In this document: positions 16,658-24,435 of the stretch, one piece after another
Layout of the letters: every line of letters begins with the position of its first letter
Position numbering within the stretch: the stretch's first letter is position 1
Assembly (NCBI GenBank): GCA_905215775.1
Contig: CAJMRM010000019.1
Span: 1 to 44,677 of the forward strand
DNA length: 44,677 bases
Direction: 5' to 3'
Source: an uncultured bacterium
GTDB taxonomy: Bacteria; Bacillota; Clostridia; Lachnospirales; Lachnospiraceae
Program-made: the position numbers and the translations under genes
Notes under the pieces: model-generated
The model's database searches: none
Told to the model about the DNA's origin: nothing
Seen by the model: only the letters and a program-made list of their open reading frames with translations

Positions 16658-18250
16658 ATGACGAAAAAACTTATGCGCGGTTTAGTACCGGTAATGGTTC
16701 TTTCTGCAGCAGTTGCCCTGTTCACAGGCTGCGGCTCCAAGGACTCCGGCGCTGATGCAAAACCGGCAGGCGACGCAAAGGAAACAACAGCAGCTGACAA
16801 CAAGGGGTCCGAATCCAAGGGGACTTCCTCCAAGGATACTCTGATCATTGCAACTGCCAATGAGACTCCCAGCGTTACCACAAACCTTCACAATGCGACA
16901 GCTGGTGACTACATCAACCAGATGACCCATGAAGGTCTGTTCTATTCCAGCGCAGATTTAACTCCGCAGCCGGCTTTAGCTGAATCCTATGAGATCGTAA
17001 GCGATACCGAGTGGGTATTCAAGCTGAGACAGGGCGTAAAATTCCACAATGGCCAGGAAGTGAAGGCCGCCGACGTAAAAGCTTCCCTGGAACTTTGTAA
17101 GGAATCCCCGCAGGTTTCCCAGTATGGTGACGCGATGGAATCCATCGAGGTGGTTGACGATTATACCGTTAAGATCACAACAAACGGCCCGCACTCTGGT
17201 CTTCTTACAGACCTGAGCCATCACGGCAATGCCATTCTTCCGGCAGACCTGATCGCCAGCGGACACGACTTCAACAAAGAGCCCATCGGTACCGGCCCAT
17301 ACAAGTTTGTGGCATGGAACAAGGGCGAGAGCATTGAGCTTGAAGCAAACGAAGATTACTGGGGCGGCGCTCCGGCCATCAAGCACGTGATCTGGAAGAT
17401 CATTCCGGAGGGTTCCTCCCGTACAATGGCCCTTGAGGCTGGCGAAGTGGATCTGATCATCGAGGTTGAGTCCACTGACCTTTCCCGTTTACAGGATAAC
17501 CCGGATATCGTTACAGCCAACGAGCCTGGTACCGGCCATAACTGGATGATGGTAAACAACGAGAAGGCTCCGTTTGACAACGCTGACTTCCGCCGCGCCA
17601 TCGCTTCTGCCGTTGATAAAAACGCAGTGGTACAGGTTGCATTAAACGGCCAGGGCTCCGTATCCGACAGCATGCTTCCGGAGTGCTTCCCGGGCGTTGT
17701 AACTGACGGCGCTCCGAGCTATGATCCGGAGAAGGCAAAAGAGTATCTTGCAGCATCCGGCTTAAATCCGGCAGACTGCGGCTTTGCAATCATCTGCTCT
17801 GACGATACAAAGCTCCGTGCAGGACAGGTAATCCAGTCTTCCTTAAAGGAAAACCTGGGTATCGATATCACTCTGGAGTCCATGGACCTTGCTACATACC
17901 TGGATAAGACAGCAGTTGGTGACTACCAGGCAGCCATCGGCGGATATACCTCCAGTGACGTTCTGGCACACTCCATGGGTGTTTACCACTCCAAATCCAT
18001 CGACGGCTCCAACAAGACCCGTCTGAACGATCCGGAGATCGACGCACTGATCGACAAGGTAAAAGCTACACTGGATCCGGAAGAGAACGTAAAGGTTGTT
18101 ACTGAGCTCAGCAAGGCTCTGAACGACAGATGCACACAGGTTCCGCTCTACTTAAAGAACAACGTTCGTGCATACGCAAAGGGTCTTGAAGGCTTCAAGA
18201 TGAGTCCGACTGGCGGTATGTACATCAGCGAGCTGAGCTGGAGCGAATAG
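16658..18250 (+). CDS. Extracellular solute-binding lipoprotein, family 5 (peptide/nickel type), copy 2
   Basis: Paralogue of the binding protein at 10539, 530 residues. The signal peptide and lipobox (Cys25) are the same, but the linker is shorter. Residues 1-319 differ from copy 1 at many scattered places, for example FYSSADLTPQPALAESYE against FYTDENLEPQPCLVESYE, and LVAWNKGESLELEA against FVAWNKGESIELEA. From DKNAVVQ (residue 320) to the end the two are identical. Diverged residues lie in lobe I and part of lobe II, where ligand specificity is set in this fold, so the two may bind different ligands. That is an inference. Confidence 0.93.
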   Translation: MTKKLMRGLVPVMVLSAAVALFTGCGSKDSGADAKPAGDAKETTAADNKGSESKGTSSKDTLIIATANETPSVTTNLHNATAGDYINQMTHEGLFYSSADLTPQPALAESYEIVSDTEWVFKLRQGVKFHNGQEVKAADVKASLELCKESPQVSQYGDAMESIEVVDDYTVKITTNGPHSGLLTDLSHHGNAILPADLIASGHDFNKEPIGTGPYKFVAWNKGESIELEANEDYWGGAPAIKHVIWKIIPEGSSRTMALEAGEVDLIIEVESTDLSRLQDNPDIVTANEPGTGHNWMMVNNEKAPFDNADFRRAIASAVDKNAVVQVALNGQGSVSDSMLPECFPGVVTDGAPSYDPEKAKEYLAASGLNPADCGFAIICSDDTKLRAGQVIQSSLKENLGIDITLESMDLATYLDKTAVGDYQAAIGGYTSSDVLAHSMGVYHSKSIDGSNKTRLNDPEIDALIDKVKATLDPEENVKVVTELSKALNDRCTQVPLYLKNNVRAYAKGLEGFKMSPTGGMYISELSWSE

Positions 18251-18308
18251 TTTCTACTATATATAATAGGAACTCGGATATTTTTAGCTGAATCTTAAAA
18301 ACAGAGAG

Positions 18309-18344
18309 CAGGGACCTGGCCCCTGGAGGCCTGGTCCCTGTTTT
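18309..18344 (+). terminator. Intra-operon hairpin after the binding protein, copy 2
   Basis: Same hairpin as in copy 1 (8-bp stem CAGGGACC/GGTCCCTG followed by TTTT), between binding protein and permease genes. Confidence 0.7.
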
Positions 18345-18381
18345 GATTAAAAATTAAGTAGAGGGGAGAGGATCGCACCAT

Positions 18382-19311
18382 ATGATCAAGTTTATAATCA
18401 AACGTCTTCTGGCACTGATCCCGGTACTGATCGGTGTATCACTGCTTGTATTCTTTATCCTTGATTTAGCTCCTGGTGATCCTGCCAAGGCTGCTCTGGG
18501 AGAGCAGGCACGTCCCGAAGATATCGAGGCGTTCCGAGAGGAAATGGGCTTAAATGATCCGTTCATTATCCGTTACGTAAATTACATGCTGGGGCTCTGC
18601 CACGGAGATCTCGGCACATCCTATAAGACCCTGGATCCGGTTGGTGAAGAGGTATGGGCCCGTCTGCCAAATACGGCGATCCTGGCGCTCACTTCCACTG
18701 TGGTAGCCATCCTGCTGGCTCTTCCGCTGGGAATCATCGCGGCCATCAAGCAGAACACGCTGTTCGACGGAATCAGCATGTTCGTGTCCCTGATCGGTAT
18801 CTCAATGCCGGTATTCTGGATGGGTCTTCTTCTGATCCTTCTGTTCTCCGTAAAGCTGGGCTGGTTCCCGGTATCCGGAGCAGACCAGGGGATCAAGAGC
18901 CTTGTGCTGCCGTCCGTCACACTGGGCTTCATGCATATGGCAGCCATTGCCCGTACCACCAGAAGCTCCATGCTTGAGACGATCCGTCAGGACTATATCC
19001 GTACCGTGCGTGCAAAGGGACTTCCGGAGAGGGAGGTCATCACACGCCATGCGTTACGAAATGCCCTGATCCCGACAACGACAGTAATCGGCCTCCAGAT
19101 CGGAGGAATGTTAGGCGGCTCCGTACTTACCGAGAGTGTATTCGCATGGCCGGGAATCGGACGTTACATGATCCAGTCCATCCAGGGCCGTGACATCCCG
19201 TCGGTCATGGGATGCATCATCATCTTTGCACTCAGCTTCGCAGTGATCAATCTGATCGTAGACCTGATCTACGGCTTCATCGATCCGCGTATCAAAGCAC
19301 AATATAAGTAA
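18382..19311 (+). CDS. dppB: ABC importer permease, DppB-type, copy 2
   Basis: 309-residue permease, amino-acid identical to the copy at 12284, with the same upstream GGGGAGAGG ribosome binding site and spacing. It presumably forms the same channel. Because both copies encode identical permeases and ATPases, either binding protein should be able to feed either transporter. Confidence 0.93.
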   Translation: MIKFIIKRLLALIPVLIGVSLLVFFILDLAPGDPAKAALGEQARPEDIEAFREEMGLNDPFIIRYVNYMLGLCHGDLGTSYKTLDPVGEEVWARLPNTAILALTSTVVAILLALPLGIIAAIKQNTLFDGISMFVSLIGISMPVFWMGLLLILLFSVKLGWFPVSGADQGIKSLVLPSVTLGFMHMAAIARTTRSSMLETIRQDYIRTVRAKGLPEREVITRHALRNALIPTTTVIGLQIGGMLGGSVLTESVFAWPGIGRYMIQSIQGRDIPSVMGCIIIFALSFAVINLIVDLIYGFIDPRIKAQYK

Positions 19312-19327
19312 GGAGGGGAAGACAATA

Positions 19328-20221
19328 ATGAGCAATGCTTCTGCAAAAACAGTAAATGCACAGGCAGATATCAAGAAGAAGAGTCAAATCGCCGAAGTAT
19401 GGAAGCGTCTGTGCCGCAACAAGACAGCCATGTTCGGACTTGTGATCGTTGTATTGCTGGTGCTGACGGCAATCCTCTCTCCGATCCTGATCGATTATGA
19501 AACGCAGGTCATCAAGACCAATTACAGCGAGGCCCTGCAGGCGCCGTCGTCCGCCCACTGGTTCGGAACGGACGAGATGGGCCGTGATATCTTACTGCGG
19601 GTAATGTATGGATCCACCACATCCCTTTCCATCGGTGTGGTAACGGTTATCGTATCCCTTACAGTGGGCCTGATCCTCGGAGCGGCAGCCGGATATTTCG
19701 GCGGGAAAACAGACATGATCATCATGCGTATCATGGATATCTTCCTTGCGATCCCGGGAACACTGCTGGCGATCTGTATCGTGGCGTCCCTTGGAAACTC
19801 GATCCCGAACCTGGTCATCGCCCAGGCGGTATCGTCGATCCCGACGTTCGCCAGAGTGGTGCGCGGAGCGGTCATCACAGCGCGTGACGCAGATTACGTG
19901 GAGGCGGCGAGAGCCATCGGAGCGAAGGATGCGACGATCATCTTCCATGAGGTGCTGCCCAACAGCCTTGCGCCGATCATCGTACATACGACCTTACAGG
20001 TGGCATCGGTCATCCTTTCCATCGCAGGCCTTTCCTTCATCGGACTGGGAATCCCGGCGCCGAGACCGGAGTGGGGCGCAATGCTTTCCGGAGCGCGTGC
20101 ATACATCCGTGACTACAGCTATATGTGCCTGTTCCCGGGCCTTGCAATCATGACCACGATCCTTTCACTCAACCTTCTGGGTGACGGACTTCGTGATGCA
20201 CTTGATCCGAGACTGCGTTAA
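19328..20221 (+). CDS. dppC: ABC importer permease, DppC-type, copy 2
   Basis: 297-residue permease, identical to the copy at 13230, including the HWFGTDEMGRD hallmark and the EAA loop near residue 188. It lies 16 bp after the DppB-type gene and 12 bp before the DppD-type gene. Confidence 0.94.
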   Translation: MSNASAKTVNAQADIKKKSQIAEVWKRLCRNKTAMFGLVIVVLLVLTAILSPILIDYETQVIKTNYSEALQAPSSAHWFGTDEMGRDILLRVMYGSTTSLSIGVVTVIVSLTVGLILGAAAGYFGGKTDMIIMRIMDIFLAIPGTLLAICIVASLGNSIPNLVIAQAVSSIPTFARVVRGAVITARDADYVEAARAIGAKDATIIFHEVLPNSLAPIIVHTTLQVASVILSIAGLSFIGLGIPAPRPEWGAMLSGARAYIRDYSYMCLFPGLAIMTTILSLNLLGDGLRDALDPRLR

Positions 20222-20233
20222 GGGGGTAGCAAG

Positions 20234-21265
20234 ATGAGCGAAAATGTAAAATATGAAAATAAAAATGCAGAAGGGAAGGATCTGACAGCGGAGATCCGGA
20301 ACCTGGTGGTGGAATTCCGCACGGACTACGGAGTGGTGCAGGCGCTGAACGGCCTGGACCTGGAGATCGGCCGCGGAAAGACGCTGGGCCTGGTAGGCGA
20401 GACCGGAGCCGGAAAGACGACGACGGGCTTATCCCTGCTGCGTCTGATCCCGGATCCGCCGGGAGTGATCGTGGAAGGAAGCATCAAGCTGGACGGAGAG
20501 GACATCCTTGCCAAGAGCGAGAAGGAGATGCAGGAGATCCGCGGAAAGAAGGTCGCGATGATCTTCCAGGACCCGATGACATCCCTGGACCCGGTAATGA
20601 CGGTGGAGGAGCAGATCGCGGAGGTTATCCGCCTGCATGAAAAGGATGTGGATCCCATAAAGAAGGCACGCGAGATGCTGGAGCTGGTAGGGATCCCCGG
20701 AAGCCGCGGAGGCGAGTATCCGCACCAGTTCTCCGGAGGAATGAAGCAGAGAGTCGTCATCGCCATGGCGCTGGCCTGCAACCCGGAGCTTCTGATCGCA
20801 GACGAGCCGACAACGGCGCTGGACGTAACGATCCAGGCGCAGGTACTGGAGATGATGAAGGGCCTGCGAGACAAATATAACACCTCGATGCTGATGATCA
20901 CCCATGACCTGGGGATCGTGGCAGAGATCTGTGACGAGGTATCGGTGGTATACGCAGGGCGTGTCATCGAGCACGGAACCCTGGAGGACATCTTCAAGAA
21001 CACGCGTCATCCGTATACGGAGGGCCTGTTCAACTCCCTGCCGAACCTTGAGAACCGCCAGGCAGAGTTAAAGCCCATCAAGGGTCTGATGCCGGATCCG
21101 AGCAATCTGCCGAAGGGATGCGCATTCTGTCCGAGATGTGAGTACGCGACGGAGCTCTGCAAGACGCAGAAGCCGCCCAGGACGTACCGGAACGAAACCC
21201 ACTATGTGGAGTGCCATCTGTATAACAAAGACAACATCCACGAAGGGAAGGTGAACATTCGATGA
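20234..21265 (+). CDS. dppD: ABC importer ATPase, DppD-type, copy 2
   Basis: 343-residue ATPase, identical to the copy at 14136: canonical Walker A/B, signature FSGGM, C-terminal Cys motif. Its stop overlaps the next start (ATGA). Confidence 0.95.
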   Translation: MSENVKYENKNAEGKDLTAEIRNLVVEFRTDYGVVQALNGLDLEIGRGKTLGLVGETGAGKTTTGLSLLRLIPDPPGVIVEGSIKLDGEDILAKSEKEMQEIRGKKVAMIFQDPMTSLDPVMTVEEQIAEVIRLHEKDVDPIKKAREMLELVGIPGSRGGEYPHQFSGGMKQRVVIAMALACNPELLIADEPTTALDVTIQAQVLEMMKGLRDKYNTSMLMITHDLGIVAEICDEVSVVYAGRVIEHGTLEDIFKNTRHPYTEGLFNSLPNLENRQAELKPIKGLMPDPSNLPKGCAFCPRCEYATELCKTQKPPRTYRNETHYVECHLYNKDNIHEGKVNIR

Positions 21266-22212
21266 GCCAGCCGTTGCTTGAAGTAAAAAACCTGAGAAAG
21301 TATTTCAAAACCCCGAAGGGGATGCTGCACGCCGTGGATGATGTCACCTTCACGATCGAAAAAGGAAAGACCCTGGGCGTGGTAGGCGAGTCCGGCTGCG
21401 GAAAGTCCACCACAGGCCGTGCGATCCTGCGTCTGATCGAGCCGACAGCCGGCGAGGTGCTGTTCGAGGGACAGGATGTGGTGAAGCTGTCCGTGGAGGA
21501 GATGCGCAAGAAGCGTACAGACATGCAGATCATCTTCCAGGACCCGTTCTCCAGCTTAAACCCGCGTAAGACCATCAGCCAGATCATTGCAGATCCGCTG
21601 AAGATCAACAAGATCATCACGGACAAGAACGAGCAGATGGACCGTGTGCGTGAGCTGATGGAGACGGTAGGCCTTGCAGACCGTCTGATCAATACGTACC
21701 CCCACGAGCTGGACGGAGGCCGCCGCCAGAGGATCGGGATCGCGAGAGCGCTGGCCCTGAACCCGAAGTTCATCGTATGTGATGAGCCGGTATCGGCGCT
21801 GGACGTATCGATCCAGGCGCAGATCTTAAACCTGATGAAGCAGCTGCAGAACAAGATGGGCCTGACCTACATGTTCATCACCCATGACCTGTCGGTCGTA
21901 AACCACTTCTCGGATGACATCGCGGTTATGTACCTTGGAAAGCTGATCGAGAAGGCGCCGTCGGAGGAGCTGTTCGCCCACCCGACGCACCCGTATACCC
22001 AGGCGCTGTTATCAGCGATCCCGGTCCCGTCCCTGGACAACAGACGGGAGAGGATCCTGTTAAAGGGAGAGATCACATCCCCCATCGAGCCGCCGAAGGC
22101 ATGCCGGTTTGCGAACCGGTGTCCGTATGCGACAGACCGCTGCCGCTCCGAGGAGCCGCAGTTAAAGGAGATCAGCCCAGGCCACTTTGTGTCCTGCTTC
22201 CTTACAGACTAG
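21262..22212 (+). CDS. dppF: ABC importer ATPase, DppF-type, copy 2
   Basis: 316-residue ATPase, identical to the copy at 15164, with the same atypical LDGGR signature. It closes the second operon and is followed by a terminator that differs from the first at two positions in the loop-side stem and in the T run. Confidence 0.95.
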   Translation: MSQPLLEVKNLRKYFKTPKGMLHAVDDVTFTIEKGKTLGVVGESGCGKSTTGRAILRLIEPTAGEVLFEGQDVVKLSVEEMRKKRTDMQIIFQDPFSSLNPRKTISQIIADPLKINKIITDKNEQMDRVRELMETVGLADRLINTYPHELDGGRRQRIGIARALALNPKFIVCDEPVSALDVSIQAQILNLMKQLQNKMGLTYMFITHDLSVVNHFSDDIAVMYLGKLIEKAPSEELFAHPTHPYTQALLSAIPVPSLDNRRERILLKGEITSPIEPPKACRFANRCPYATDRCRSEEPQLKEISPGHFVSCFLTD

Positions 22213-22223
22213 GCTTGATATGG

Positions 22224-22257
22224 CCGGAACCCCTAAGAAGGGTTCCGGTCTTTTTTT
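22224..22257 (+). terminator. Terminator after operon copy 2
   Basis: CCGGAACCC (22224-22232) pairs with GGGTTCCGG (22240-22248), then TCTTTTTTT. It diverges from copy 1 from base 22233 on. Confidence 0.9.
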
Positions 22258-22269
22258 GAAACTTTTCCA

Positions 22270-22298
22270 TTGCACACGGAGGGATTCCGTGCTATAAT
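22270..22298 (+). promoter_or_regulatory. Promoter of the TPP-riboswitch operon
   Basis: TTGCAC (22270-22275), 17 bp, TATAAT (22293-22298). The spacer holds a perfect inverted repeat, CACGGA (22275-22280) and TCCGTG (22286-22291), between the two boxes. It could be a repressor site, or chance. Confidence 0.75.
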
Positions 22299-22315
22299 CA
22301 ATCTCGTATGTGAAA

Positions 22316-22414
22316 ACGCAACTCATAACAAGGGGAGTCTGTATACAGGCTGAGAGGAAATTGTGAATTTCGACCCATAACCTGATTTGGATAATGCCAA
22401 CGTAGGGACATAAG
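22316..22414 (+). ncRNA. TPP riboswitch (THI element)
   Basis: The conserved blocks of the thiamine pyrophosphate aptamer are all present in order: ACAAGGGGAGTC (from about 22328), AGGCTGAGAGGA (about 22347), GACCCATAACCTGATTTGG (about 22372) and ATAATGCCAACGTAGGGA (about 22391). The arms ACGC at the start and GCGT at 22413-22416 can close the P1 region. It sits just after a consensus promoter and before an intrinsic terminator, so it should turn the downstream transporter off when TPP is abundant. Confidence 0.95.
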
Positions 22415-22428
22415 CGTATGCCTTTGCT

Positions 22429-22455
22429 GACTGCCGTTATCCGGCGGTCTTTTTT
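22429..22455 (+). terminator. Riboswitch-controlled terminator
   Basis: GACTGCC (22429-22435) pairs with GGCGGTC (22443-22449), followed by six T. This is the expression platform of the TPP riboswitch. Confidence 0.85.
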
Positions 22456-22490
22456 ATGTCATAGGAAAGTGCGTCCTATGACATAAAAAA
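22450..22490 (+). repeat. Perfect 17-bp inverted repeat overlapping the terminator T run
   Basis: Bases 22450-22466 (TTTTTTATGTCATAGGA) and 22474-22490 are exact reverse complements around a 7-nt loop. The left arm begins with the T run of the riboswitch terminator. Read-through RNA would therefore form a second long hairpin immediately after the terminator. Confidence 0.9.
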
Positions 22491-22583
22491 CGCTCCGCGG
22501 GGATCGCCATGGGGCGGAAGGGAATTATGCCGCAGAAGCGGCCCGCCGCAGGCGGAGAAGCCCGCAATCGGGCTTCTTTCTTA
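22491..22583 (+). terminator. Structured leader ending in a second terminator-like hairpin
   Basis: After the 17-bp repeat comes a GC-rich stretch with possible stems (CTCCGC near 22493 with GCGGAG near 22552; CCGC/GCGG around 22530-22541). Then GAAGCCCG (22557-22564) pairs with CGGGCTTC (22569-22576), followed by TTTCTT. This hairpin lies about 30 bp before the permease start, so transcription must pass it too. The T run is imperfect, so it may be only partly active. Confidence 0.55.
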
Positions 22584-22612
22584 ATGCCATAGAATGAAAA
22601 GGAGAAACGTGT

Positions 22613-23368
22613 ATGAAACAGACATCGGGAAAGCTGGCGCCGGCTATCTTTATCCTGGCCCTTCTGGTCCTCTGGGAGGGGGCGGTCCGGATCTTTGAGA
22701 TCCCTCTTTATGTGCTGCCGTCGCCGGTCCAGGTGGCGGAAACCCTGATCCGGGAGCTGCCGGTGCTGGCGCTTCATGCCCGGGTGACTGTGGCGGAGGC
22801 CCTGGCTGGCGTGGGCATTTCCCTGGCCCTGGCCCTGGCGCTGGGGATCCTCATGGACTGCTTTCCGGTGATCCGCCAGGGACTTTATCCGGTCCTGGTT
22901 GTGACCCAGACGGTTCCCATGATCGTCCTGGCTCCGATTTTTATTATTTATATGGGCTTTGGCGCTGCCCCAAAGATCCTGACGGTGGTTTTAATGTGTT
23001 TTTTTCCGGTGGCTGTGAGCTTTTCAGATGGCTTGAGCCAGGTGGATGCAGAATATGTGCATCTGGTCCGGTCCTATGGGGCGGGGCGGTGGAAAACCTA
23101 CTGTCTGGTGAAGATCCCGGCGGCCGTACCGGCTCTTCTTTCGGGACTTAAGGTGGCTGCCACTTACAGCATCAGCGGAGCTGTGGTGGGAGAGTGGATC
23201 GGTTCCCAGGAGGGACTGGGCTATTATCTTCTGCGGGTGAAGAATGGCTATATGCTGGACAAGGTGTTTGCCTGTGTGGCGGTGATCATCTTCTTAAGCC
23301 TGTGCATGAACGGACTCATCCGGCTGTACCAGTACCTGGGAATGCCGTATCTGAGAAAACAGCAGTAA
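22613..23368 (+). CDS. thiX: ABC transporter permease, thiamine-precursor type (ThiX-like)
   Basis: A 251-residue inner-membrane permease of the nitrate/sulfonate/taurine-like family, with about six helices and the EAA loop DAEYVHLVRSYGAGRWKTY near residue 143. It is the first gene behind the TPP riboswitch and is followed by an NMT1/THI5-like binding protein and an ATPase. That set matches the ThiXYZ importer for the pyrimidine thiamine precursor (formylaminopyrimidine) of Bacillus-type bacteria. The ATG at 22613 has AAAGGAG upstream. The assignment depends on context, since this permease family also serves other ligands. Confidence 0.82.
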   Translation: MKQTSGKLAPAIFILALLVLWEGAVRIFEIPLYVLPSPVQVAETLIRELPVLALHARVTVAEALAGVGISLALALALGILMDCFPVIRQGLYPVLVVTQTVPMIVLAPIFIIYMGFGAAPKILTVVLMCFFPVAVSFSDGLSQVDAEYVHLVRSYGAGRWKTYCLVKIPAAVPALLSGLKVAATYSISGAVVGEWIGSQEGLGYYLLRVKNGYMLDKVFACVAVIIFLSLCMNGLIRLYQYLGMPYLRKQQ

Positions 23369-23400
23369 TACAGAAACATAAAAAACTGGAGGAGAAGACA

Positions 23401-24432
23401 ATGAGAACGATGAAGAGAAGCATTGCAGCAGCGGCGGCCTGCGCGCTGGCAGTGTCCATGATCCTGGGAGGCTGCGGAAACACGGGAGCAAATGAAACGA
23501 CAGGAGGAGCTCCGGAAAAAGCAGAGCTGGAAGAGGTGACGGTGATCCTGGATTATGTGGCCAATACCAATCATACGGGGATGTATGTGGCTCTGGATCA
23601 GGGGTATTACGAGGAAGAGGGGCTGAAGGTGAATATTGTGGAACCGACGGAGGGGGCTACGGCGTCCCTGGTGGCCGTGGGGAAGGGGGACTTCGGGATC
23701 AGCTACCAGGAGGACGTGACCGTTGCCCTGACGTCTGCGGATCCGCTTCCGATCAAGGCCATTGCGGCAGTGATCCAGCACAACACCTCCGGCTTTGCGG
23801 CCTACGCGGATAAGGGGATCCAGTCTCCCAAGGATTTTGAGGGAAAAACGTATGCGGGCTGGGGCGGTCCGGGCGAGGAGGCTGTGCTGCGGGCGGTCAT
23901 GACCCAGGCCGGAGCGGATTTTTCAAAGCTGAACCTGGTGATCTCCGACGGCTCCGGATTTGAGGCGCTGAAGGACAAGGTGGATCTCATGTGGTTCTAT
24001 GAGGCGTGGGACAGCGTAAAGTGCGCGCTCAACGATTTCCCCATCAGCTATATGCCGGTGCGGGATCTGGATGAACGGCTGGACTACTATACTCCGGTGA
24101 TCATTGCCGGAGATCAGATCCTGGAGGAAAAGCCGGAAATGGTAAAAAAATTCCTGGCAGCCACGTCCAGAGGATATGAGTTCGCCATGGAAAACCCGAG
24201 GGAAAGCGCAGAGATCCTTCATACCTACGCGCCGGATTATTCCCTGGAAATGCTCACCATGTCCCAGGAATATCTGGCCGGCAAGTATGCGGAGGATGCG
24301 GACCGCTGGGGAGAGATGAAGGACCAGGTATGGGATAATTATACAGAATTCATGGTGGAATACGGCGTGATCCAGGAGGCGATCCCGGCTGCCGAGTGCT
24401 ACACCAACGAATTTCTTCCGGATAAGGAGTAA
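23401..24432 (+). CDS. thiY: NMT1/THI5-like substrate-binding lipoprotein (ThiY-like)
   Basis: Binding protein of the thiamine-precursor importer, 343 residues. The start at 23401 follows GGAGGAG; the frame stays open further upstream, but that part overlaps thiX out of frame. The signal peptide ends in lipobox LGGC (Cys25). The mature part shows the NMT1/THI5 pattern: VTVILDYVANTNHTGMYVAL near residue 46, then DQGYYEEEGL, EDVTVALTSADPLPIKAIAAV and YAGWGGPGEEAVLRAVM. Yeast THI5 and bacterial ThiY relatives bind the HMP pyrimidine moiety. The likely ligand is a pyrimidine thiamine precursor, supported by the riboswitch. Confidence 0.87.
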   Translation: MRTMKRSIAAAAACALAVSMILGGCGNTGANETTGGAPEKAELEEVTVILDYVANTNHTGMYVALDQGYYEEEGLKVNIVEPTEGATASLVAVGKGDFGISYQEDVTVALTSADPLPIKAIAAVIQHNTSGFAAYADKGIQSPKDFEGKTYAGWGGPGEEAVLRAVMTQAGADFSKLNLVISDGSGFEALKDKVDLMWFYEAWDSVKCALNDFPISYMPVRDLDERLDYYTPVIIAGDQILEEKPEMVKKFLAATSRGYEFAMENPRESAEILHTYAPDYSLEMLTMSQEYLAGKYAEDADRWGEMKDQVWDNYTEFMVEYGVIQEAIPAAECYTNEFLPDKE

Positions 24433-24435
24433 AAA

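Larger units (their letters stand above)
17615..22232 (+). repeat. Direct tandem repeat, unit 2 (about 4.6 kb)
   Basis: Second member of the direct repeat with 11517-16134, offset 6098 bp. It covers the 3' part of the binding-protein gene and all four transporter genes. Confidence 0.93.

Noticed and set aside
12284..22212. Copy 2 as a different transporter type
   Set aside because: Permeases and ATPases are identical to those of copy 1; only the binding protein's first part differs.
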